From positions 3,348,001 through 3,412,000 of the forward strand of contig JAJHOH010000001.1 of NCBI GenBank assembly GCA_021651055.1: 64,000 nucleotides of DNA, written 5' to 3'. Made by a program: the position numbers and the translations under genes. Below are positions 1-7,444 of this stretch, one piece after another. The notes under the pieces are model-generated. The model did no database searches. It was not told the DNA's origin and saw only the letters and a program-made list of their open reading frames with translations. The stretch's first letter is position 1, and every line of letters starts with the position of its first letter. The DNA is from Candidatus Manganitrophus morganii. Lineage in GTDB: Bacteria > Nitrospirota > Nitrospiria > SBBL01 > Manganitrophaceae.

Positions 1-75
1 GCAGAAGGCCTTGACGTGGAGCTCATAGAGCACCGCGTCTTTATACCAGAGCGGATCATCTTCCGTTCGGATCAC
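1..75 (-). CDS. treS: trehalose synthase, N-terminal fragment (runs off window)
   Basis: Only the first 25 codons are inside the window, read from a GTG at 75. The peptide contains DPLWYKDAVLYELHVKAF, the typical opening of TreS (maltose alpha-D-glucosyltransferase, GH13), which interconverts maltose and trehalose. It begins 14 bases after the glgE stop codon with AGGA about 11 bases upstream, so it is the next gene of the same transcript. TreS next to GlgE is the known arrangement of the trehalose to maltose-1-phosphate to alpha-glucan pathway. No ATG is available in frame nearby, which supports the GTG start. The rest of the protein cannot be seen. Confidence 0.8.
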   Translation of the reverse strand, partial: MIRTEDDPLWYKDAVLYELHVKAFC

Positions 76-89
76 GGTCGCGTTTTTCC

Positions 90-2123
90 TCAGATAAAAG
101 GATCGAAGTCACGCTCGGAGTGGATCTTCCGCCGCACCCGGAAAATGTGGACGGGAGAGAGCATCGGGTCGAGGCGGATGTAATTCCACGCGTCGTGCCA
201 GAGATAACGGTCGCCGCCGATTAAGTCGTGGAGCTGGTACGGCTCGCCCGGCGCGATCCCCAGTTCATCGATCGGCACCTCCACCCACCCGTGCTGAAGA
301 TGATGCGGGTCGAGGTTCACCGCGACGAGAATCATGTTGGAGAGGTCTTCGGTCGTCTTGGCATAACAGATCAACTGATCGTTGTCGGTCGTATAGAACC
401 GGAGCCGGTCGTTCGCGTGGAGCGCCGGGTTCTCCCGCCGGATTTGGTTGACCCGGGCGACCAGCGCTTTGATATTCCCGGGCCGGTCCCAATCCCAGGC
501 ACGGACCTGGTATTTTTCCGAATCGAGGTACTCCTCCGTTCCGCGGACCGCCCGGTTCTCGCACAACTCGAACCCGCTGTAGATCCCGTAATTTGCCGCG
601 AGGGTCGCGGCGAGGACCAGCCGGACCTGGAAGGCCGGACGCCCCCCGGTCTGAAGGTATTCGTGCAAGATATCGGGGGTGTTCGCGAAGAAGTTGGGGC
701 GGAAAAAATCGCGCGCTTCCGTTTGCGTCAGCTCGGTCAAATATTCGGTCAATTCCTCTTTGGTGTTCCGCCAGGTGAAATAGGTGTACGACTGTGTGAA
801 GCCCCCTTTCGCCAGCCCGTACATGACTTTCGGCCGGGTGAACGCCTCGGCGAGGAAGATCGTCTCGGGGTGTTTCTTCTGAATCTCACCGATCAGCCAC
901 TCCCAGAATCGGAACGGTTTGGTGTGGGGGTTATCGACCCGGAAGATCTTCACCCCCTGCTCGATCCAGAATTCGACGACGCTCTTGAGCTCCGTCCAGA
1001 GCCCTTTCCAATCGTCCGACTCGAAGTTGAGCGGGTAGATATCCTGATATTTTTTCGGCGGATTCTCGGCGTATTTGATCGTCCCATCCGGCCGGTGGCG
1101 GAACCACTCGGGGTGTTCTTTCACGTAGGGGTGATCGGGAGAGCCCTGGAAGGCGATATCGAGCGCGACCTCCAACCCGTGTCGATCGGCCGCTTCGACG
1201 AAATGTCTGAAATCGGCGAGCGTCCCGAGATTCGGATCGACCGCTTTGTGGCCCCCCGCCTCCGAACCGATCGCCCAGGGGCTTCCCGGGTCGTTCGGTC
1301 TGGCTGTGAGCGCGTTGTTCGGTCCCTTCCGGAAGCTTTTCCCGATCGGGTGGATCGGGGGAAGGTAGAGGATGTCGAATCCCATCGCCGCGATCTCCGG
1401 AAGGCGCGATTCGGCCTCCGGAAAGGTGGCGCTCCGGTTCGGATCGGGTCCGGCCGACCGGGGGAACATTTCATACCAGGCGCCGTAACGGGCCCGGTCC
1501 CGATCGACGGTGACCGCCAGGATGCGATCGTACCGGGTGGCCCGGCTCCGGTCGGGGTAGCGGGAGACCCGCTCGAACAGTTTCTCATCGAGCGCGATCG
1601 CAATGCGTTCCTTCTGTGGCCGTTCGCTCGACAACGCATCGGCCGCCGCATGCAGCGCTTTTTGATCCGCGCCGCTGGCTCGACGGCCGGCCTCCGACAC
1701 CAGCGCCGCTCCTTCCAATAGCTCGCCGGCGACATCCTGCCCGGCCTCGACCCGCTTGACCAGATCGGCCCGCCAGGAGCCGAACCGGTCGATCCAGGCC
1801 TCGACCGTGTACTCATACGTCTGTTGAACGGCCGGTGTGAAGGCGCTCTCCCAGACGTCGTTGCCGAGCGGCTCCATCGCCGTTTCCGTCCAGGTCTCCT
1901 CCTTTTTTGCTCTATGCAGAAGGTGCGCGGTGATCCGGTCGTGGCCGTCGGTGAAGACATGTGCGGTGACAACCACCTTCTCGCCGACGGTCCGCTTGAT
2001 CGGGTATCGCCCGGCGTCGATCTCCGGCCGGACCCGCTCGACCACGACGCGCTTCCGCGCATCCTCCGGAAAATTCTCTTTGGCTGTTTTCATCGTCTTC
2101 GTCGTCTTTGGGGTCTTTTTCAT
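90..2123 (-). CDS. glgE: alpha-1,4-glucan:maltose-1-phosphate maltosyltransferase
   Basis: GlgE transfers maltosyl units from maltose-1-phosphate onto the non-reducing end of alpha-1,4-glucans in the cytoplasm. The 677-residue length fits the family. An N-terminal beta-sandwich region (about 20-125) and a helical insert precede the GH13 barrel, with GAWYEMFPRS near 214 and DILYLPPIHPIGKSFRKG near 250. The nucleophile should be Asp397 in FRVDNPHTKP and the general acid Glu426 in FLAEAFTRPK. The protein starts at the upstream ATG; a second Met at residue 11 is a possible alternative, since the first ten residues are Lys/Thr rich. treS follows directly. A large open frame on the opposite strand inside this gene is a codon-usage shadow. 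Confidence 0.95.
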   Translation of the reverse strand: MKKTPKTTKTMKTAKENFPEDARKRVVVERVRPEIDAGRYPIKRTVGEKVVVTAHVFTDGHDRITAHLLHRAKKEETWTETAMEPLGNDVWESAFTPAVQQTYEYTVEAWIDRFGSWRADLVKRVEAGQDVAGELLEGAALVSEAGRRASGADQKALHAAADALSSERPQKERIAIALDEKLFERVSRYPDRSRATRYDRILAVTVDRDRARYGAWYEMFPRSAGPDPNRSATFPEAESRLPEIAAMGFDILYLPPIHPIGKSFRKGPNNALTARPNDPGSPWAIGSEAGGHKAVDPNLGTLADFRHFVEAADRHGLEVALDIAFQGSPDHPYVKEHPEWFRHRPDGTIKYAENPPKKYQDIYPLNFESDDWKGLWTELKSVVEFWIEQGVKIFRVDNPHTKPFRFWEWLIGEIQKKHPETIFLAEAFTRPKVMYGLAKGGFTQSYTYFTWRNTKEELTEYLTELTQTEARDFFRPNFFANTPDILHEYLQTGGRPAFQVRLVLAATLAANYGIYSGFELCENRAVRGTEEYLDSEKYQVRAWDWDRPGNIKALVARVNQIRRENPALHANDRLRFYTTDNDQLICYAKTTEDLSNMILVAVNLDPHHLQHGWVEVPIDELGIAPGEPYQLHDLIGGDRYLWHDAWNYIRLDPMLSPVHIFRVRRKIHSERDFDPFI

Positions 2124-2253
2124 GGTTCATCGCTCCCTGGGTGCTGCGATGGAAGAGGGTCGAAATCGTTTCCCTTCCATCCTGGGATTCTCAATCGGTA
2201 GGTTGTCCGCTGTTCTGAGATATTGACGGCTCCTTTCGTGTTGTGACGGGCGG

Positions 2254-2910
2254 TTACTCTTTGATCAGCGCGGAGAGGCTCTTTTTGATTTGGATCTCGA
2301 CGTCGGCCCGCCGGCGTTTGGAGACCCTGTTTTTCCCGAAGAGCAGGTGATGGGTCAGCAGGCCCGACGTCACGGCCGAAAGGGCCATTCCGAACTCGCG
2401 TGGGAAACCGGTCCGGCTTCCCTTGCCGGTCAGCGCCGGCTGCACGAGCCGGCCCAATTCGTTGAGGTAGCGGCCGTAGACCTCTCTCAGCTCTTTGACC
2501 GAACCGGTTTGCAGCTGGAGCAGACCGCAGACCTGGTGGAACAGCAGAAGGTATTCGGGATGATCCTGATAGAAATCGAGTTGAGATCGGATAATCGCGC
2601 CGATTCGACCCGGACCCGGCTTGGCCGTTTCGGCCGCTTCCGTCGCTTGGACAAGCAAGCGGCGAAGCCCCTCTTCCAGAACGGCCTGGAGAAGCGACTC
2701 TTTGGTATCAAAGTAAAGGTAGAAAGTGCCCTTCCCAATGTCGGCCCGGGCCGTAACATCTTCGATTTTCGTCAGATAAATTCCCTTTTCATAGAAAAGG
2801 GAGAGCGCCACTTCCATCAGCGTCCGACGGGTTTTCTCTTTTCTTCTTTCCACCCGCGTTTGTAGAAGCGGGGAGGATTCTTTTGACTTAAGAACACTAT
2901 GGTCGATCAT
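2254..2910 (-). CDS. TetR/AcrR-family transcriptional regulator
   Basis: A 218-residue one-component repressor candidate. Residues 25-75 form the TetR helix-turn-helix, with the family pattern IEDVTARADIGKGTFYLYF followed by the KESLLQAVLEEG helix. The remaining all-helical C-terminus is the ligand and dimerisation domain, whose inducer cannot be told from sequence. The gene lies between ytxH-like (65 bp upstream) and glgE (130 bp downstream), all on the minus strand. A 20-bp palindrome covering the promoter of this run is a plausible autoregulatory operator. Whether it also controls glgE/treS depends on read-through across the 130-bp gap. Confidence 0.88.
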   Translation of the reverse strand: MIDHSVLKSKESSPLLQTRVERRKEKTRRTLMEVALSLFYEKGIYLTKIEDVTARADIGKGTFYLYFDTKESLLQAVLEEGLRRLLVQATEAAETAKPGPGRIGAIIRSQLDFYQDHPEYLLLFHQVCGLLQLQTGSVKELREVYGRYLNELGRLVQPALTGKGSRTGFPREFGMALSAVTSGLLTHHLLFGKNRVSKRRRADVEIQIKKSLSALIKE

Positions 2911-2975
2911 GATCTCTGTCGGTATCCGATCCGGGCGCTTTGAAGCAGCGGTGCGCCCGGCGCGGACGCGGCCTT

Positions 2976-3296
2976 TCAGGCCGAATCCCGCATGAGTCCT
3001 TTTCCGTGCGCGGCGATCTTGTCCGCGGTCTGTTTCGCTTCCTGCGTGATATTGTCCAAATGGCCGCCGGTCTCTTTTGCCATCTCTTTTCCGTGCTTCA
3101 CTACGCCGGAGAAGACCTGTTTGGTTTCATCCGCGATCCGGCCGAGATGGGTTCCGGTCTCATCGGCGAGTCCTTTGATTTGTCTGCGCGTGTCGCGTCC
3201 CGAGCGCGGCGCCAGAAGAAAGCCGGCGCCGATCCCGATCGTGAGGCCCAACATAAACATCATTCCCCCAAAGAAATAGTGTCGTTCTTCGCTCAT
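2976..3296 (-). CDS. YtxH-domain small membrane-associated protein
   Basis: 106 residues. The N-terminus has one hydrophobic segment (about residues 8-27, FFGGMMFMLGLTIGIGAGF) directly followed by LLAPRSGRDTRRQIK, the signature junction of YtxH/gas-vesicle-like envelope stress proteins. The rest is a charged amphipathic helix with heptad-like repeats (about 40-100). Such proteins are usually small, abundant and stress- or stationary-phase-induced; the biochemical role is unknown. A good AGGA-type ribosome site (aaaggaggaaatc on the coding strand) precedes the ATG. It is the first gene behind the promoter/operator at 3386-3430 and probably shares a transcript with the tetR-like gene. Confidence 0.8.
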   Translation of the reverse strand: MSEERHYFFGGMMFMLGLTIGIGAGFLLAPRSGRDTRRQIKGLADETGTHLGRIADETKQVFSGVVKHGKEMAKETGGHLDNITQEAKQTADKIAAHGKGLMRDSA

Positions 3297-3385
3297 GATT
3301 TCCTCCTTTATATTTTAAGGCGGCGATGAGAAAAGCCGGTGCTTTCCCGCCGCAGGTGGGATGGATGAGATGAATAGATAGTCGT

Positions 3386-3430
3386 AAATGACCTATGGGT
3401 CATTTTATTCGGATGCGCCGCGCAAGTCAA
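3386..3430 (-). promoter_or_regulatory. sigma70 promoter with overlapping palindromic operator
   Basis: Read on the minus strand, TTGACT (3430-3425) and TAAAAT (3407-3402) are separated by exactly 17 bases. A perfect 20-bp inverted repeat, AAATGACC-TATG-GGTCATTT (3386-3405), starts inside the -10 element and runs over the expected start point. This is the geometry of a steric repressor site. The nearest regulator is the TetR-family gene two cistrons downstream. Promoter elements and palindrome are seen directly; the link to the regulator is inference. Confidence 0.65.
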
Positions 3431-3573
3431 TAATAATTTATTCCGGTGAGGGGAAACAAGGGGGTAATAAAGAGGCGGGTTCGGGCGAACACGAATAAAT
3501 AAACGGGGGGAGGGGAGACGGATTAGAAGGGGGGTGTACGAATCGGTCGCTTTCAAGCCGAATCCGTCCTCAT
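3431..3573. other. intergenic, nothing else recognised
   Basis: Between the promoter and the response-regulator/kinase stop codon I see no RNA gene, repeat or convincing small gene. An 82-codon open frame on the minus strand (3308-3556) overlaps the promoter and operator and has no family resemblance, so it was not called. Confidence 0.5.
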
Positions 3574-4773
3574 CTAATCCCCGCTTTTCTCTCTCCGTTC
3601 CGATTTTCGGCGCTCATGCTGGGTGGGATCGACCGGGATTTGAACCGTCATCGTCGTCCCTTTTCCCAATTTCGATTGGACGTCGATATTTCCGCGGTGT
3701 TGGTCGACAATGTGATGGCAGATCATCAGCCCCAGGCCGGTCCCTTGTGCATCTTTGGTGGTGAAGAAGGGGTTGAACAATTTCTCCAAATTCTCTTCCG
3801 AGATTCCGGCGCCCGTATCGGCCACCGCGACTTGAAGGTAGCCTTGTCCCTGCGCATCTTGATGAAAAGAAGAGGTCGCCGTGATCTTGCCTGAGCGGGT
3901 CGCATGGATGGCGTTTAGAATCAAATTCAAAAAGACCTGCCGGATCTTTTCCGAATCGATTTTCGCGAGGGGGATGTCCGAAGCCAGTTGAAGGTCGAGG
4001 GTGGTTTCCTTTTTATTCGCTTCATGCTTCAGGAGAGAGACCACCTCCTGCAGGATCAGATTGATTTGGCTCTCTTTGAGGATGAGCTCATCCTGATCCC
4101 CGTTCTTGGAAAAGTCGAGCAATTTACGGATCAGCGTCTGGATCCGCTCCGCTTCCCGGATGGAGAGGCTGTAGAATTTCTCCAGATATTCTTTGTCCAA
4201 TTGAGGCTCTTTGAGCTTCTGGGGGAGCATCTGAAGAAAAGTATAGATCGCGACCATCGGGTTGTTGATCTCATGCGCCATGCCGGCCGCCAAGGTGCCG
4301 ATGGCGGTCAGCCGGTTGGTCCGGGCGACCCGCTTGAGGGTTTCGATCTTCTCGGCATAGAGCCGGTCCCGCTCTCTGATCAGGTAGTAGTGCTCGATCC
4401 CCTGGAGCATCGCGCAGCGAAGATCGGCGACATCATAAGGCTTGGTGATGTATCGGTAGATATTTCCCCTGTTGATCGCCTCGATGACCATTTCCATTTC
4501 GGTATAGGCGGTCAGCAACATCCGGACCGCTTCCGGAACGACCTTTTTTGCTTGAGCAAGAAATTCAACGCCACTCATCCCCGGCATCCGCTGATCGCTG
4601 ATGATGAGGGCGATCTCCGGATGAGCCTGCAAGGTCTCGATCGCCTCTTTCCCGTTCTTTGCAGTATAGATCGTGAATTCCCGCTCGTATTGCTCCTCCA
4701 GGCTGATCAAGGCCATCTCTTCATCATCGACGAAAAGGACGGGGTAATCTTTGGGAGTGATTCCTTGCTGCAT
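3574..4773 (-). CDS. response regulator with C-terminal histidine kinase (PhcR-like architecture)
   Basis: 399 soluble residues. Residues 10-130 are a receiver with phospho-acceptor Asp60 (IISDQRMPG), Thr88 and Lys111 (TKPYD). A short linker leads to a HisKA domain with His167 in AAGMAHEINNP, then a HATPase_c domain with the N, G1 (ADTGAGI) and G2 (GTGLGL) boxes. This receiver-then-kinase order, without membrane segments, matches PhcR of the Ralstonia 3-hydroxy fatty-acid methyl ester quorum-sensing system. It is the third gene after a methyltransferase and a membrane kinase, the same B-S-R order. AAGGAG lies 5 bases before the ATG. It could equally be an orphan hybrid kinase; the context is what argues for a Phc role. 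Confidence 0.85.
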   Translation of the reverse strand: MQQGITPKDYPVLFVDDEEMALISLEEQYEREFTIYTAKNGKEAIETLQAHPEIALIISDQRMPGMSGVEFLAQAKKVVPEAVRMLLTAYTEMEMVIEAINRGNIYRYITKPYDVADLRCAMLQGIEHYYLIRERDRLYAEKIETLKRVARTNRLTAIGTLAAGMAHEINNPMVAIYTFLQMLPQKLKEPQLDKEYLEKFYSLSIREAERIQTLIRKLLDFSKNGDQDELILKESQINLILQEVVSLLKHEANKKETTLDLQLASDIPLAKIDSEKIRQVFLNLILNAIHATRSGKITATSSFHQDAQGQGYLQVAVADTGAGISEENLEKLFNPFFTTKDAQGTGLGLMICHHIVDQHRGNIDVQSKLGKGTTMTVQIPVDPTQHERRKSERREKSGD

Positions 4774-4801
4774 GAAGTCTCCTTATAAATATAAGTGACG
4801 G

Positions 4802-4829
4802 GAGGCGCGCTTCGCCCCTTCCGCGCCTC
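4802..4829 (-). other. intercistronic hairpin
   Basis: Perfect 8-bp arms GAGGCGCG and CGCGCCTC with a 12-base loop lie in the 67-bp gap between the membrane kinase and the receiver-kinase genes. No U-run follows, so it is more likely an mRNA-processing or stability element than an intrinsic terminator. The downstream gene has its own strong ribosome site. Confidence 0.4.
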
Positions 4830-4840
4830 ATGCTTCACGC

Positions 4841-7438
4841 CTAACGTGTCTGATGTGCGGCGTCGATCGTTTGCCTCACCGGCAAGGTTATCACGAACTC
4901 CGTTCCTTGTCCCGGCCGGCTGACGACGGTGATATCTCCCCGGTGGCTCTGGAGAATGCGGTAGCTGACGGAGAGCCCCAGCCCGGTCCCTTTTCCGGCC
5001 TCTTTGGTGGTGAAGAAAGGTTCGAAGATCCGCTTTTGATGCTCCGGCGAGATCCCGGTGCCGCTGTCCTTTACGGAAATCTTCACCCGATCGTCTTCTT
5101 TCCAGGTCTTGATCCGTATTTCTCCTTCATCCGGAATGGCGTGGATGGCGTTTTGCAGCAGGTTCATGAAGACTTGGTTGAGCTGCCCAGGGACCGCGTC
5201 GACCGGATCGATCTTGCCGTACTCTTTGACAATCGTGATTCGATCCTTCAATTCGGTTCTCATCAGGTTGAGGGTGGAGTCGAGGCCTTCATGGAGATCG
5301 GTCGGTCTGAATTGGGCCTCGTCTTTTCTGACGAACGCTTTCAGATCGGAAACGATCGCCTCGGTCCGATCAAGTCCCGTCTTGATAATCGAAAAGGCCC
5401 GGTCGATCTTGGCATTGAGCCGCTTCATCTCGGCGCTGTCCGGGGCCGCTCCCTCTTTGATGAGCCGGTCCTGCTCTGCGAGGGTGTTGTGAAGATTTTC
5501 CAAGCTGACCTTCGCAAAGCTGATCGGGTTGTTGATTTCATGGGCCATCCCCGCCACCAAAAGGCCGAGGGCCGCCATCTTCTCCGAATGAATCAGCTGG
5601 GTCTCCAGGCCGCGCTGGTTGAGGAGTGATTTGATGCGCGCCCGCAGCTCTTCGCAGCTGAACGGTTTCGTGAGGTAGTCGTCGGCGCCATACTCCAACC
5701 CTTCGATTTTCATCGAGAGATCGGCTTTGGCGGAGATCAAGACGATGGGGATATGTTTCGTCAAGGCGTTTTCTTTGACCTCCCGGCAGAGCTGATACCC
5801 GTCTTTGATCGGCATCATGACGTCGGAGAGGATCAGATTCGGAAGATCGGTCTGGGCTCGCTGCACCCCGTCCACTCCATTCTGGGCGGTGACGACGTGA
5901 TAGTCGTCTTGAAGTTGCGTCACCAGAAAGTGGAGCATGTCGGGATTGTCTTCGACCACGAGGATTTTAGGGGCTCCTGCCGGCGCGCCGTTTGAGGAAG
6001 CGCTTTTCATCGGTTGCGCTTCTTGAACGATGCCTGCTGTCGTGTATTCCGCCGCCTTGTGAAGCGAGCGGGTCCAATCCACCTCTCCTCCTTCTTTCTG
6101 TTCGGGGATGCAGATCGGCTCGGTCAGAAAGGGGAGGGTAAAACTGATCACGGTTCCTTTACCCAATTCGCTTTCGGCCCAGATCTCTCCTTTATGGAGC
6201 TCGATCAACTCTTTCGACAGAGCGAGACCAATACCGGTTCCTTCGAAACGGCGGTTAGAGGAGGCATCGACCTGAGAAAAGCGGCTGAAGAGTTTGTGGA
6301 TGTTCTCCTGTGCAATGCCGATCCCGGTGTCAGAAATTCGGACGAGGATCTGATCTTCTCTCTGTTCACAGGAGACGGAGACCTTCCCTCCCGGATTCGT
6401 GAATTTGAGGGCATTGAAGATGAGATTTAAAAGCACCTTCTCGATTTTATCCCGATCGAAGTAAAACTCGTTGAGCTGATCCGGGCAGGTAAATGAGAGG
6501 GAGGTCTCTTTCTTCTCCGCCAGGGGCGCCACGGAGGCAATGATTCCTTTGGTGAATTTTGTAAAGTCGGTCTTTAAATGAGAAAGCTGCATTTTCCCGG
6601 CGTCGATCTTCGCCAGATCGAGGAGGTTATTGATTAATTTGAGAAGGCGAAGGCCGTTCTGGTACATGCCGCTTAAATCTTCTCTTCGTTCACCTTGGAC
6701 CGAATCCCGATGTAGAATCGATTCCAGCGGGGCCAGGATCAGCGTGAGGGGAGTGCGAAGCTCATGGGAGATGTTGGCGAAGAATTGGGTTTTAAGTTGG
6801 TCCATCTCTTGGAGCCTATAATAGGACTGTTCCAATTCTTTTTTGGCATTTTCTAGTTTTAACTTGGATTCGCTAAGTTCGAAACGAGATTTGAATTCCT
6901 TAAAGCGGAGACGATTTCCGACGAAGTTTGCCGTCACTGCAATAATTATTGTCGAAAGTAAAAAGTAATTGTTATTTACGAATATAGGAAATTTATCTAT
7001 TTCATCGAACATAAGTGCAGGTATGATATAAGTTCCATAAACAGTTGAAACCGTGCCGATAGCCATCTTTATACTCCAAGGCATGACGACTACCGTAAGT
7101 GTAAGAAGACTTAAACCTGCGTAGTAGATGCTTGCATACCCCCCCGTATGCCTCGTCATGAGGGATATCATGGCTCCTACTGAAACATAGAAACAGAACG
7201 CTAAAATAGCATGGTAGTTTTTTTCTGTTTTCATATATGCTAAAAACAACAGAACTGCTATAAAGGAACTCGTTATTAATCTTAAAACCATGAAATAAGC
7301 GAATTGGTCGGGGAATACAATGAAGTCAAGAAATCCAAATACGGGGACTAATGTCATACCGAGCCACAAGGGGACTTTGACTCTCTCTTTATATAGATGT
7401 TCAATTTCTTGGTTGTATTGAAGCTTCAATGAATCCAT
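4841..7438 (-). CDS. membrane hybrid sensor kinase (PhcS/CqsS-like), with receiver and second kinase module
   Basis: 865 residues. About six hydrophobic segments fill residues 22-175, including the loop motif HTGGYASIYYAG (97-108) typical of PhcS/CqsS-type autoinducer sensors. A coiled linker leads to HisKA with His225 (FFANISHELRTP) and a HATPase_c domain (about 325-437). A receiver with Asp539 (ILSDVMMP) and Lys591 follows, then a second HisKA with His633 (AGMAHEINNP) and a second HATPase_c with ATP boxes DSGTGI and GTGLGLSV. The doubled kinase is unusual. It begins five bases after the methyltransferase stop, so the two are translated from one message. By family analogy it senses a diffusible methyl ester or ketone and signals to the downstream receiver-kinase; the ligand is inference. 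Confidence 0.87.
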   Translation of the reverse strand: MDSLKLQYNQEIEHLYKERVKVPLWLGMTLVPVFGFLDFIVFPDQFAYFMVLRLITSSFIAVLLFLAYMKTEKNYHAILAFCFYVSVGAMISLMTRHTGGYASIYYAGLSLLTLTVVVMPWSIKMAIGTVSTVYGTYIIPALMFDEIDKFPIFVNNNYFLLSTIIIAVTANFVGNRLRFKEFKSRFELSESKLKLENAKKELEQSYYRLQEMDQLKTQFFANISHELRTPLTLILAPLESILHRDSVQGERREDLSGMYQNGLRLLKLINNLLDLAKIDAGKMQLSHLKTDFTKFTKGIIASVAPLAEKKETSLSFTCPDQLNEFYFDRDKIEKVLLNLIFNALKFTNPGGKVSVSCEQREDQILVRISDTGIGIAQENIHKLFSRFSQVDASSNRRFEGTGIGLALSKELIELHKGEIWAESELGKGTVISFTLPFLTEPICIPEQKEGGEVDWTRSLHKAAEYTTAGIVQEAQPMKSASSNGAPAGAPKILVVEDNPDMLHFLVTQLQDDYHVVTAQNGVDGVQRAQTDLPNLILSDVMMPIKDGYQLCREVKENALTKHIPIVLISAKADLSMKIEGLEYGADDYLTKPFSCEELRARIKSLLNQRGLETQLIHSEKMAALGLLVAGMAHEINNPISFAKVSLENLHNTLAEQDRLIKEGAAPDSAEMKRLNAKIDRAFSIIKTGLDRTEAIVSDLKAFVRKDEAQFRPTDLHEGLDSTLNLMRTELKDRITIVKEYGKIDPVDAVPGQLNQVFMNLLQNAIHAIPDEGEIRIKTWKEDDRVKISVKDSGTGISPEHQKRIFEPFFTTKEAGKGTGLGLSVSYRILQSHRGDITVVSRPGQGTEFVITLPVRQTIDAAHQTR

Positions 7439-7444
7439 TCGGAT

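Noticed and set aside
228-1721. 497-codon open frame on the plus strand opposite glgE
   Set aside because: Glu/Arg/Pro-rich with no family features, lies wholly within a conserved gene with intact catalytic residues; a GC-driven antisense shadow.
3308-3556. 82-codon minus-strand frame
   Set aside because: Overlaps the promoter and operator, no ribosome site or motif.
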